This document shows, piece after piece, positions 5,975-13,260 of a DNA stretch of 13,614 bases; within the stretch, counting starts at the first letter, position 1, and each line of letters opens with the position of its first letter. Origin of the DNA: an uncultured Collinsella sp. (GTDB lineage Bacteria > Actinomycetota > Coriobacteriia > Coriobacteriales > Coriobacteriaceae); NCBI GenBank assembly GCA_900758885.1, contig CAAETD010000160.1, positions 1-13,614 of the forward strand, read 5' to 3'. The notes beneath the pieces are model-generated. The model had not been told where the DNA came from. It made no database searches and was given only the letters and a program-made list of their open reading frames with translations. A program made the translations under genes and the position numbers.

Positions 5975-6394
5975 ATGAGCAAGATCGCCGTCGTCTATTG
6001 GAGCGGCACGGGCAATACCGAGGCCATGGCAAATCTCGTCGCCGAAGGCACCACGTCCGCGGGTGCCGAAACTGAGGTCATCCCCTGCGCCGACTTCTCT
6101 ACCGACAGGGCCGCCGACTACGACGCCTTCGCCTTCGGCTGCCCCGCCATGGGCTCCGAGGAACTCGAGTACGATGAGTTCCAGCCGATGTGGAACGAGG
6201 TCAAGGAGACTCTCGGCGACAAGAAGGTCGTCCTCTTTGGCTCTTATTCGTGGGCCGAGGGCGAATGGATGGACAACTGGAAGGCGGACGCCGACGAGGC
6301 GGGTGTTAACGTCGTCGATTCCGTCATCTGCTACGACGCCCCCGACGATGAGGGCGAGGCGGCCTGCCGCGCCCTTGGAGCCGAGCTCGCCTAG
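5975..6394 (+). CDS. Short-chain flavodoxin
   Basis: A 139-residue FMN-binding electron carrier of the short-chain flavodoxin type, which commonly replaces ferredoxin when iron is scarce. The phosphate-binding loop WSGTGNTE is at residues 9-16. AFGCPAMGSEELEYDEFQP and FGSYSWAEGEWMDNW are the second and third FMN loops, with aromatic residues where the isoalloxazine ring is stacked. The strongly acidic composition is typical. It sits downstream of the DUF3793 gene, has its own AAAGGA Shine-Dalgarno site, and is followed after 57 bp by a strong terminator. The electron partner is not in the window. Confidence 0.93.
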   Translation: MSKIAVVYWSGTGNTEAMANLVAEGTTSAGAETEVIPCADFSTDRAADYDAFAFGCPAMGSEELEYDEFQPMWNEVKETLGDKKVVLFGSYSWAEGEWMDNWKADADEAGVNVVDSVICYDAPDDEGEAACRALGAELA

Positions 6395-6451
6395 CGGCAA
6401 TGAGCTCCGCCCGTAACGCGCTCTGCACCAAAACACATTCGCGTCCCAACA

Positions 6452-6486
6452 AAAACGGGAGCCGGATCACATCCGGCTCCCGTTTT
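6452..6486. terminator. Bidirectional intrinsic terminator
   Basis: AAAACGGGAGCCGGAT (6452-6467) pairs perfectly over 16 bp with 6471-6486 around the loop CAC. The outer A:T pairs give a T-run on both strands. It separates the convergent flavodoxin (+) and ABC ATPase (-) genes and should stop both transcripts. Confidence 0.92.
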
Positions 6487-6511
6487 CTGCTATGTCAGTC
6501 ATATAAAGCGG

Positions 6512-7264
6512 CTACGAGATATTGCCCAAGAACGCCTTGGTGCGTTCGCTCTTGGGATGGTCGAAGACCTCGCTCGGCGTGCCCTCTTCCACGATAACGC
6601 CGCCGTCCATAAAGACCACGCGGTCGGCGACATCGCGGGCAAAGCCCATCTCGTGCGTCACCACGATCATGGTCATACCGTCACGTGCAAGATCGCGCAT
6701 GACGCCAAGAACGTCGCGGACAAGCTCGGGGTCAAGCGCTGACGTAGCCTCGTCAAAGAGCATCACGTGTGGATTCATCGACAGGGCGCGGGCGATCGCC
6801 ACGCGCTGCTGCTGACCGCCCGAGAGCTGGCTCGGCATAAAGTCGATGCGCTCGGCCAGGCCGACCTTGGTCAGCTCCTCGATGGCAATCTTCTCGGCCT
6901 CTTCCTTGCTGCGCTTGAGCACCTTTTGCTGCGCAAGCATGACGTTCTTTTTGACCGACAGGTGCGGGAACAGGTTGAACTGCTGAAACACCATGCCCAG
7001 GTGCGTGCGCACTTTGTTGAGGTCGACACCCTTGGCGCACACGTCCACGCCCTCAACGATGATCGAGCCGCTCGTGGGATGCTCCAGACGATTGATGCAG
7101 CGAAGCATCGTCGACTTGCCCGAGCCCGAAGGGCCCAGGACCACAACGACCTCACCCTTGTGCACATCTAGATCGATATCGCGCAGGACCACGTTATCGC
7201 CAAAGGCCTTCTGGAGGTTCTTGATACTGACGACGACCTCGTTCGAGTTATTGGTTTCGCTCAT
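6512..7264 (-). CDS. Polar amino-acid ABC transporter, ATP-binding protein (GlnQ/HisP type)
   Basis: A 250-residue ATPase that powers uptake through the permease encoded just upstream. All nucleotide-binding elements are intact: Walker A GPSGSGKST (residues 44-52), Q-loop in FQQFNLFPH (about 93-101), signature LSGGQQQR (147-154), Walker B VMLFDE (167-172) with the D-loop SALDPE, and H-loop His204 in VVTHE. The overall sequence matches the PAAT (polar amino acid) subfamily. AAGGAGG lies 8 nt before the ATG, overlapping the permease stop codon, and the gap between the genes is 12 nt, so translation is probably coupled. It is the last gene of the operon and ends at the 6452-6486 terminator. The exact amino acid cannot be told from the ATPase. 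Confidence 0.95.
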   Translation of the reverse strand: MSETNNSNEVVVSIKNLQKAFGDNVVLRDIDLDVHKGEVVVVLGPSGSGKSTMLRCINRLEHPTSGSIIVEGVDVCAKGVDLNKVRTHLGMVFQQFNLFPHLSVKKNVMLAQQKVLKRSKEEAEKIAIEELTKVGLAERIDFMPSQLSGGQQQRVAIARALSMNPHVMLFDEATSALDPELVRDVLGVMRDLARDGMTMIVVTHEMGFARDVADRVVFMDGGVIVEEGTPSEVFDHPKSERTKAFLGNIS

Positions 7265-7276
7265 GATAGGACCTCC

Positions 7277-8638
7277 TTACAAACCGGCGATGTGATCGGC
7301 AGGCGTCGCGACAACCTGTCCGGCGCTCTTGGCGGGACGCTTCTTCTTGGTCTCGGTCGTGCCCAAAAGCCTCGCCTCAAGACCGCTCACCAAGCGAGCG
7401 AGCGGCAGGGTGATGACCAGATAGAACAGGGCGGCAACCACATACGGCGTGATGGAGCCCGTCGTGGCCACGATGGTACGGGCGTTCATGACGATCTCGA
7501 CCACACCCACGGCGGCAAGCAGCGACGTATCCTTGTAAAGCAAGATAAACTCGCTGGTCAGCGTAGGCAAAACATTGCGGAATGTCTGCGGAATCATAAC
7601 GTAGAGCAGCGTCTGGAAGGCATTCATGCCCAGAGAGCGAGCAGCCTCGTTTTGGCCCTTGGGGATCGATTGAATACCGGCACGGAAGATCTCGCACAGG
7701 TACGCAGACGAGTTCATGGCCATGACGATAACGCCCAAGACATAGTCGTCCACCTTGACGCCGGCCAACGGCAGACCGAAGAACGCGATATAGATCTGCA
7801 GGAACGCCGGCGTACCGCGAATGATATTCACGTAGATGCCAGCGAGGCAACGCAGGATGCGCGACTTGGAGATGCGCATGAGCGACAGGGCAAAACCGAA
7901 GGGAATTGCCAGCGGAAACGCCACAAGCACGATCGAAAGCGACATAAGGAAGCCCTTAAAGACGATCGGCAGGCTCTGGACCAAAATGACCGGGTTCAAG
8001 AACAGGCGCAGGAACATATTGGAGTTCCAGGCCTCGACCCACGGCTGCTCCTTAAGATCGGCCAGGAAGTTATCGAAGGCCGTCACGCCCTTGATCTCGA
8101 CGGAAGGAATTTTTGAAATCTTCTTGGTCGAACCGTCGGCGAGCGTATAGGTGCCGCTAAAGGCCTCATCGCCGCCCTCAACGGGAAACGTCACGCCGTA
8201 AACCTCGACACGGAAAAAGCCGCCGGCAGGCGTAGTCTCGCCAAAGTCGATCTTGAGCGTCTGACCATCAGCCGTGCACGTGGGTTTCATGGGCGTACGA
8301 TCCATGAGGTCCTCGCCCGAGAGCATCGTCAATCGCGTGTCATCGGTACCAAATGTCGTGCCGTCGACAAACGTCAAAGAAAGACCGCTCAGCTCCTCGT
8401 CGGCATCGGCCTGAACTTCCCAGGTAATGCGCGTCTCGGTGCCGCCGACCACATCGCTGCCCGAACCGGTGTTGGGTCGGGCGGTAATCTTTGCGGTCTC
8501 AAGCGCCTGGGCGGTCGTGGGCGCATATGCCCCCGCGCACACCAGCGCGAGCGCCACGGCCATGACGCAGACTAGCTTTTGGAGCAAGGCGGGCAGTGGA
8601 AAACGCTGCTCCGCGGCCCCTTTGTTCAGTCGAGACAA
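7277..8638 (-). CDS. Amino-acid ABC transporter permease with an extra N-terminal exported domain
   Basis: The C-terminal part (about residues 216-453) is a HisM/GlnP-type permease with about five membrane segments and the coupling loop EAARSLGMNAFQTLLYVMIPQ. The N-terminal 215 residues are unusual. A signal-peptide-like segment (hydrophobic 22-39, possible AQA cleavage at 43-45) is followed by about 160 soluble residues that look beta-rich. They include DGTTFGTDDTRLT, FFRVEVYGVTFPV and SGTYTLADGSTKK and would face outside. They do not look like a fused binding protein; I do not recognise the fold. Ordinary permeases of this family have about 220 residues. A TTG start at 8638 is chosen because ATAGGAG lies 5 nt upstream; an extension to ATG 8746 would run through the intergenic hairpin. 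If the signal is cleaved, the domain would be released from the permease. Confidence 0.88.
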   Translation of the reverse strand: MSRLNKGAAEQRFPLPALLQKLVCVMAVALALVCAGAYAPTTAQALETAKITARPNTGSGSDVVGGTETRITWEVQADADEELSGLSLTFVDGTTFGTDDTRLTMLSGEDLMDRTPMKPTCTADGQTLKIDFGETTPAGGFFRVEVYGVTFPVEGGDEAFSGTYTLADGSTKKISKIPSVEIKGVTAFDNFLADLKEQPWVEAWNSNMFLRLFLNPVILVQSLPIVFKGFLMSLSIVLVAFPLAIPFGFALSLMRISKSRILRCLAGIYVNIIRGTPAFLQIYIAFFGLPLAGVKVDDYVLGVIVMAMNSSAYLCEIFRAGIQSIPKGQNEAARSLGMNAFQTLLYVMIPQTFRNVLPTLTSEFILLYKDTSLLAAVGVVEIVMNARTIVATTGSITPYVVAALFYLVITLPLARLVSGLEARLLGTTETKKKRPAKSAGQVVATPADHIAGL

Positions 8639-8706
8639 GGTGGCTCCTATCGTAGAAGTTGCCGGCAAAACGAGACGGAAACGCTCTCCGTCAAGAGAAG
8701 CGCAAA

Positions 8707-8733
8707 GGCCCTCTCCGCAAAACGGAAAGGGCC
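8707..8733 (-). terminator. Attenuator-like hairpin between binding-protein and permease genes
   Basis: On the minus strand GGCCCTTTCCG and CGGAGAGGGCC form an 11-bp stem with one G-U pair and a 5-nt loop, followed by TTTGCG. It starts 23 nt after the lipoprotein stop codon. The short T-run suggests partial termination or 3' protection, giving more binding protein than permease. Confidence 0.6.
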
Positions 8734-8755
8734 CGCGCGCAATCAAGTAGTTATT

Positions 8756-9616
8756 TTACTTGATGTTGTACTTAGCCATGAGGGCGTCGACGGTACCGTC
8801 GTCGGTCAGGTCCTTGATGGCCTGGTTGATGTCATCCTTGAGCTTGGTGTTGCCCTGGTTGATGGCAATGGCGTACTCCTCGCCGGTGCTAATCTGCTTG
8901 ATGGTCTGGCAGGTGTTGAACTGCTCGGCGGTCAGCTGGCTGGCAACGGAGCGGTTGGTGACTACAGCGTCGCCCTTATCGGACTGCAGAGCGCTAAAGC
9001 ACTCGGTAGCGTCCTTGTAGGGGACAATCTTGGCCTTGGGGAAGTTCTCCTGGGCAAAGGCCTCGGCGGTCGAGCCAGACTGGACGATGATGGTAGTATC
9101 GGCGTTGTTGAGCTTCTCGCTGTAGTTGTCGGCCGTGATGTCGGTGTTATCGACCTTGGTCACAATAGCCTGATCGTCCATGTAGTAGGAATCAGAGAAA
9201 GTGACTTCCTTCTCACGCTCGGGCGTGTCGGTGATAGCCGCAATGGAAACGTCATACTTGGCGCCCGAAGCGACACCCGGAACCAGCGTGTCAAAGTCAT
9301 TGTTGACATACTCGACATCCAGGCCCAGCTTGTCGCCGATGGCCTTGATGAGCTCAAGGTCAAAGCCCTGATAATCGCCGTTGTCATCCTTGTACTCAAA
9401 CGGAGCGTACTCGGCAGAGGTGCCGACGGTCAGCGTACCATCCTTGACGAGCGCGTACTCCTTGGAGCCGTCGACCTTCTCGACCTTAGCGTCGTCAGAG
9501 CTGCTGGAACCGGCATCAGAACCAGAGGTGGCGTTGGACGAGCCGCAGCCCGTCAGAGCGAGGGCGAGCGCCATAGCACCCGTGGCGGCAAATGCGCCAA
9601 GCTTCTTCAGCTTCAT
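8756..9616 (-). CDS. Amino-acid ABC transporter substrate-binding lipoprotein
   Basis: A 286-residue family 3 solute-binding protein that captures an amino acid outside the cell. An N-terminal lipoprotein signal (KLKK, a hydrophobic Ala/Leu stretch) ends in lipobox LTGC with the lipidated Cys24, followed by a Ser/Asp-rich linker to about residue 45. The mature domain has TVGTSAEYAPFEYKD, the signature YQGFDLELIKAIGDKLG, and YDVSIAAITDTPEREKEVTFSDSYY, in which the Arg after TPE occupies the usual ligand-carboxylate position. This fits polar or branched amino acids, but the ligand is not decided. The ATG at 9616 has GGAAGGAG 7 nt upstream; the in-frame extension to 9682 crosses the predicted promoter region. 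It is the first gene of the transporter operon. Confidence 0.94.
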   Translation of the reverse strand: MKLKKLGAFAATGAMALALALTGCGSSNATSGSDAGSSSSDDAKVEKVDGSKEYALVKDGTLTVGTSAEYAPFEYKDDNGDYQGFDLELIKAIGDKLGLDVEYVNNDFDTLVPGVASGAKYDVSIAAITDTPEREKEVTFSDSYYMDDQAIVTKVDNTDITADNYSEKLNNADTTIIVQSGSTAEAFAQENFPKAKIVPYKDATECFSALQSDKGDAVVTNRSVASQLTAEQFNTCQTIKQISTGEEYAIAINQGNTKLKDDINQAIKDLTDDGTVDALMAKYNIK

Positions 9617-9673
9617 AATCAGTCTCCTTCCAATGGCCCCACGTGATTCAGAGGCCTGCAAAAACTGAGGGTT

Positions 9674-9702
9674 ATTATGCACCCGCTTGGAAGAATCTGC
9701 AA
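9674..9702 (-). promoter_or_regulatory. Promoter of the amino-acid transporter operon
   Basis: On the minus strand TTGCAG (9697-9702) and CATAAT (9674-9679) are 17 bp apart, with a TG just ahead of the -10. They lie about 58 nt upstream of the lipoprotein ATG. No riboswitch or T-box structure was seen in the leader. Confidence 0.5.
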
Positions 9703-9763
9703 TTAGAAAACTGATTGAAACAAACCCATAACGTGAATGGAGCGTCCCACTTTATGGCTGCCA

Positions 9764-10630
9764 TTACTGCTGCAATGACCTTAACAGTTTGATTTCAGCC
9801 GCATAACCTGCAAGTTCGTTCGGTGTCTCCAAAATGAATGGCAATGCGCGCAAGCGACCATTCGATACAATATTCTGCATAACCTGCATACCGCCACCAA
9901 ATTCCTCGCTGCCAAGGTATCCCTTGCCGATGCACTCGTGACGATCTTTATGGGCGCCACAAGGGTTCTTCGAATCGTTGATGTGTACGGCATGCAAGCG
10001 ATCGATACCCACCACGCGGTCGAACTCGTCGAGTACGCCGTCCAGATCATGGATGATGTCGTAGCCGGCATCGCTCACATGGCAGGTGTCCAAACAAACG
10101 CCCAGCTTATCGGACAGCTCTGGGCACTTGGCGGCAACGCCCTCGATAATGCACGCCAGTTCTTCAAAGCTACGGCCCACCTCGGTGCCCTTGCCTGCCA
10201 TGGTCTCAAGCAATACCGTCGTCTGCTGTCCCTCAAACATCACCTGGCACAGCGTGTCGACAATCATCTGAATGCCGACGTCTGCCCCCTGTCCCACATG
10301 CGCACCGGGATGAAAATTGTAGTAGTTGCCGGGCAGTGCTTCCATGCGCTGCAGATCCTCGGCCATGGCCTCCAGGGCAAACTCGCGCGCTCGCTCCTTA
10401 GCGGAGCAGGGGTTATAGGTATACGGGGCATGCGCCACCAGCGGTCCAAAGTCGTTTTGCGCCATAAGCTCGCGCAGAGCCGCCACGTCATCCATGTCAA
10501 GATCTTTTGCCTTGCCACCGCGCGGGTTGCGCGTAAAGAACGCAAAGGTATTGGCGCCAATGGACAGCGCCGTCTCCCCCATCGCCCGATAGCCCTTCGT
10601 CGTCGAAAGATGACACCCGATCGTCAGCAT
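9764..10630 (-). CDS. nfo: Endonuclease IV (AP endonuclease, deoxyribonuclease IV)
   Basis: A 288-residue base-excision-repair enzyme that cuts the DNA backbone 5' of abasic sites, with a TIM-barrel fold and three zinc ions. All nine metal ligands can be placed: H68 (HAPY), H107 (NFHPGAH), E142 (LLETMAG), D181 and H184 (DTCHVSDAGYDI), H216 (VHINDSK), D229 and H231 (DRHE), and E268 (ILETP). Length and ligand spacing agree with E. coli Nfo. The ATG at 10630 has AGGGGG 8 nt upstream; a TTG two codons earlier is too close to that site. One of the two 63-nt hairpin elements sits directly upstream. No clear terminator follows, so reading through toward the transporter operon is possible. Confidence 0.95.
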   Translation of the reverse strand: MLTIGCHLSTTKGYRAMGETALSIGANTFAFFTRNPRGGKAKDLDMDDVAALRELMAQNDFGPLVAHAPYTYNPCSAKERAREFALEAMAEDLQRMEALPGNYYNFHPGAHVGQGADVGIQMIVDTLCQVMFEGQQTTVLLETMAGKGTEVGRSFEELACIIEGVAAKCPELSDKLGVCLDTCHVSDAGYDIIHDLDGVLDEFDRVVGIDRLHAVHINDSKNPCGAHKDRHECIGKGYLGSEEFGGGMQVMQNIVSNGRLRALPFILETPNELAGYAAEIKLLRSLQQ

Positions 10631-10650
10631 CTCCAACTCCCCCTCATCAG

Positions 10651-10713
10651 TTGCGGTGAAATACGGTCTATTGGTGCCCTATTTTGGCGCAAACAGACCG
10701 TATTCCACCGCAA
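10651..10713 (-). repeat. 63-nt hairpin element, copy 1
   Basis: On the minus strand TTGCGGTGGAATACGGTCT pairs over 19 bp with the closing arm ending TTTCACCGCAA; the only imperfection is a G-U at pair 9. An imperfect inner stem and an AAAATAGGG loop follow. It lies between the stop of the Gfo/Idh-type gene and the nfo Shine-Dalgarno site, with the conserved outer flank CCCCTTTTATAAC. There is no U-tract on either strand, so it is not a standard terminator. Confidence 0.85.
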
Positions 10714-10796
10714 GTTATAAAAGGGGCATCAGAGATGTGGGCCGCCAGGCACCACGGGCGCCGGCGTCATGATCCCCTACGCGTCAGCGCCAAGTC

Positions 10797-11816
10797 CTAG
10801 AGGGCTAGACGGATTGCATCGATGATGTGCGCGCAGCGCTGCGTGGCGGCAAGGGGCATGACGGGACTCTCGAGTTTCCCCGCCTGAATGAGCTGCGTCG
10901 CATGCTGGATTTCGCCGTAGAAATCATCGATCTCAAACGGGGCATTTATTTCTAGCGTTCGACCGTCGGAATACTTCACATGAGCGCGCTCGGGGCGATG
11001 GAGACGCTCGATTTCCAACGAGCCCCGCTCACAGGCAATCGTTAAGCGGCTTTCATATGTTGCTTTGCCGTCGCACGCCATATGAATGGGTATACCGCCG
11101 ACGCTCATATGGATCTCGTCGGCCCAATCGACGCGGCCGCCCGATACGTCACGCCAGCGAACTTCACGGGACGAAACCTCGCACGCGCCCGCGAGCAAAT
11201 CCTCAAACCAACCAACCGCATAGCAGCCCATGTCATATAGACAGCCGCCCTGCAACGGATCAAGCAGATAGCCCGAAGGAGACTCGCCGTAATCGAGCTT
11301 TTGTACGCTTTCAATCGAGACAATACGGCCAAGCTCACCCGACGCAAGCAAGTCTTTCACGCGAGCGTGCATCGGGCAAAACCGATTCTTCATCGCCTCC
11401 ATAAACAGCACGCCGCGCTCGCGAGAGGTGGAGGCAATCGAGAGAGCCTCTTCCCCACTCAAAACGGCCGGCTTTTCGCACAGCACGGCCTTTCCGGCGC
11501 GCAGCGCGCGACAGGCCCAACGCGTATGCATGCCATGCGGAAGAGCCAAGTAGATTGCGTCGACATCGGGGTCGGCAATCAGCGCATCATAAGCCACATC
11601 GCCGCTATCGTCAGCCGTGGCATAACTGTGCGCGGCATCAATCGAAAACGCCCTGCAAAACTCCTCAACATGCGAAGGAGTGCGGCCGGCAGCAGCCACA
11701 AGCCGTGCCCCGTCCACCTCCTTGAGCGACGATGCAAATCGATGCGAAATGTGTCCAGCGCCCAAAACGCCCCAACAAACCTCACGCAAATCATCACATG
11801 AATCCCGATGACCCAC
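10797..11816 (-). CDS. Gfo/Idh/MocA family NAD(P)-dependent oxidoreductase
   Basis: A 339-residue cytoplasmic dehydrogenase of the glucose-fructose oxidoreductase/inositol dehydrogenase superfamily. An N-terminal Rossmann domain has GVLGAGHI at residues 16-23 and the family hallmark EKP at 114-116, whose Lys is the usual catalytic residue. The C-terminal domain has LDYGESPSGYLLDPLQGG and GGCLYDMGCYAVG near 190-202, typical of the dihydrodiol dehydrogenase/sugar dehydrogenase branch. The substrate is unknown, probably a sugar or polyol. The GTG at 11816 is chosen because AAGGGGG lies 5 nt upstream; the longer frame to 11894 runs entirely through the hairpin element. It lies between nfo and a 4Fe-4S aldo/keto reductase on the same strand. 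The gaps of 166 and 90 bp each contain a hairpin element, so a single operon is uncertain. Confidence 0.9.
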   Translation of the reverse strand: MGHRDSCDDLREVCWGVLGAGHISHRFASSLKEVDGARLVAAAGRTPSHVEEFCRAFSIDAAHSYATADDSGDVAYDALIADPDVDAIYLALPHGMHTRWACRALRAGKAVLCEKPAVLSGEEALSIASTSRERGVLFMEAMKNRFCPMHARVKDLLASGELGRIVSIESVQKLDYGESPSGYLLDPLQGGCLYDMGCYAVGWFEDLLAGACEVSSREVRWRDVSGGRVDWADEIHMSVGGIPIHMACDGKATYESRLTIACERGSLEIERLHRPERAHVKYSDGRTLEINAPFEIDDFYGEIQHATQLIQAGKLESPVMPLAATQRCAHIIDAIRLAL

Positions 11817-11831
11817 GACAGCCCCCTTCAG

Positions 11832-11894
11832 TTGCGGTGAAATAGTTCCTGTTTGGCCCCTATTCTGCCGCAAACAGGAACTATTCCACCGCAA
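11832..11894 (-). repeat. 63-nt hairpin element, copy 2
   Basis: Same length and architecture as 10651-10713. On the minus strand the stem opens TTGCGGTGGAATA-GTTC-CTGTTTG and pairs over 24 bp, with a single G-U at pair 9, and the loop contains AGAATAGGG. Bases 14-17 of the stem (GTTC) differ from copy 1 (CGGT), and the opposite arm changes correspondingly (GAAC against ACCG). The flank CCCTTTTATAAC is shared. It sits 12 nt after the aldo/keto reductase stop and 15 nt before the Gfo/Idh-type start. Confidence 0.85.
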
Positions 11895-11906
11895 GTTATA
11901 AAAGGG

Positions 11907-13097
11907 TCATGAGGAGCGCGTTTTGCCGAAGGCCTTAAGCACCGCCGTCACGGGACCAGGCTGGAAACGTCGGCGCACATCGTCGAGACGCTCGGGAATA
12001 TCGATGTGCTGCGGGCAGTGCCGCGCGCATTTGCCGCATTTGACGCAATTGCTCACCAACTTGGGCTCGCTTGTGCGCACCGCGCTCGCCGTAAAGTATT
12101 GAGACAGCCCCGTAAACCAGCTGTGCGCATAGCTTGCGTTGTAGGCGGCAAAACATCCAGGGATATTGATGCCTTTAGGGCACGGCATGCAATAGCCGCA
12201 TCCCGTGCAGGGCACGCGATTCGATTTTTCAAACTCATCCAGCACGTGCGCGATCGTGTCGAGCTGGTTGGCAGTCATCGAATTCGGCAACGCGAGGTCT
12301 GCCAGTGACGAATTCTCATCCACCTGCGCGGTATCGGTCATACCCGAAAGCAGCATCGTCACCTGAGGATGATTCCACACCCACGAAAGACCCCAGGCGG
12401 CAGGAGTGAGCAAATGCGGGTCACGGGCACTATCGAGCACAGCGCGGGCCCGTGGCGGCAGCTTGCCCGCTAAACGCCCGCCCAGCAGCGGCTCCATCAC
12501 AAACACCGCGAGGCCTCGCTCGGCGGCGGCCATGAGCCCCGCTGTTCCCGCCTGATATCGCTCTCCAGCGTAATTGTACTGGATCTGGCAAAAGTCCCAC
12601 TCATATGCATCGAGCATCGTCAGGAAGTCCGCTGCGCTGCCGTGGTACGAAAAACCAATCTGGCGAATACGCCCCGCCGCCTTTTGACGCGCGATCCAGT
12701 CCTCGATGCCCAACGCCACCACACGTTCCCACTGGGCGGGCGAGGTAATGTTGTGCATGAGGTAATAGTCGATATGGTCGGTCCGTAGGCGGCGCAGTTG
12801 CTCGTCGAAGAACCGGTCGAAATCCTCCGCGCATTTGCACGAAGCATGCGGCAGCTTGGTTGCGAGCAAAACCTGGTCGCGCAAGCCCAGGCGCTCAAGC
12901 GACGCACCCACGCACGCCTCGTTGCCGGGATAGAGATAGGCCGTGTCCAGGTAGTTAATCCCCTGCTCCACCGCACGGGAGATGATGGCGTCGGCGGTCT
13001 TCGCATCCGGGCGTCCCGGCGCACCGGGAAACCTCATGCAGCCCAGCCCCAACGCCGAGATACGGTTGCCGCTTTTGGGGTCAACGCGGTATTGCAC
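11907..13097 (-). CDS. Aldo/keto reductase with C-terminal 4Fe-4S ferredoxin domain
   Basis: A 396-residue oxidoreductase. The N-terminal TIM barrel has the AKR catalytic tetrad D51, Y56 (LDTAYLYPGNE), K81 (LATKLP) and H115 (YYLMHN). The C-terminal 100 residues carry two cysteine clusters, CTGCGYCMPCP at 297-307 with C315, and NCVKCGKCARHCP ending at 362, typical of two 4Fe-4S centres. Such proteins are frequent in anaerobes and probably link a redox carrier to reduction or oxidation of an unidentified substrate. The GTG at 13097 is preferred because AAGGGAG lies 5 nt before it and the product then begins QYRVDPKSGNRISALGLG like its relatives; ATG 13115 is the alternative with a weak site. 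A terminator-like hairpin lies upstream at 13235-13260, so transcription starts between there and the gene. Confidence 0.93.
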   Translation of the reverse strand: MQYRVDPKSGNRISALGLGCMRFPGAPGRPDAKTADAIISRAVEQGINYLDTAYLYPGNEACVGASLERLGLRDQVLLATKLPHASCKCAEDFDRFFDEQLRRLRTDHIDYYLMHNITSPAQWERVVALGIEDWIARQKAAGRIRQIGFSYHGSAADFLTMLDAYEWDFCQIQYNYAGERYQAGTAGLMAAAERGLAVFVMEPLLGGRLAGKLPPRARAVLDSARDPHLLTPAAWGLSWVWNHPQVTMLLSGMTDTAQVDENSSLADLALPNSMTANQLDTIAHVLDEFEKSNRVPCTGCGYCMPCPKGINIPGCFAAYNASYAHSWFTGLSQYFTASAVRTSEPKLVSNCVKCGKCARHCPQHIDIPERLDDVRRRFQPGPVTAVLKAFGKTRSS

Positions 13098-13234
13098 GGC
13101 CTCTCCCTTCGCCATCAGCGCCCCGGCAAGGCGAAACACAATGGTCACGCAGCCGAAACATCGTGGAATCGCAATTGAGAACGTATCGTAACGCAGCAGA
13201 AATCGAGCCGTCACGGCACCGCTTTAACATCAGC

Positions 13235-13260
13235 AAAAAGCCCGATGAAAGAAGCCGGGC
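13235..13260 (-). terminator. Orphan minus-strand terminator-like hairpin
   Basis: On the minus strand GCCCG (13256-13260) pairs with CGGGC (13240-13244) across an 11-nt loop and is followed by TTTTTG. No minus-strand gene lies upstream within the window; the DNA there is a plus-strand gene remnant. The stem is short (5 bp). Confidence 0.45.

Noticed and set aside
8639..8746. N-terminal extension of the permease to ATG 8746
   Set aside because: The extension would translate the intergenic hairpin and lacks a Shine-Dalgarno site. TTG 8638 has a well-spaced ATAGGAG and gives a normal signal-peptide N-terminus.
8579..9646. 355-codon plus-strand frame opposite the binding lipoprotein
   Set aside because: It runs across the permease start, hairpin and lipoprotein gene on the opposite strand. 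The repetitive Val/Leu/Gly composition is typical of antisense shadows.
9617..9763. Riboswitch or T-box ahead of the amino-acid transporter
   Set aside because: The leader is short (about 58 nt from the predicted -10) and shows no conserved T-box, glycine or lysine riboswitch core or terminator.
10651..10713. 63-nt hairpin as an intrinsic terminator
   Set aside because: No T-run follows on either strand. The sequence after the hairpin on the minus strand is CTGATGAGGGGG, which is the next gene's ribosome-binding region.
9938..10720. 260-codon plus-strand frame opposite nfo
   Set aside because: It is antisense to endonuclease IV, in which all nine metal ligands are conserved. It also runs through the hairpin element.
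10645..10732. CATCAG at both sides of hairpin copy 1 as a target-site duplication
   Set aside because: CATCAG occurs at 10645-10650 and 10727-10732, but copy 2 has no equivalent flanking duplication and the CAT on the right is part of the conserved flank in both copies.
11817..11894. N-terminal extension of the Gfo/Idh-type protein to 11894
   Set aside because: The extra 26 codons consist of the 63-nt hairpin element. The GTG at 11816 has AAGGGGG 5 nt upstream.
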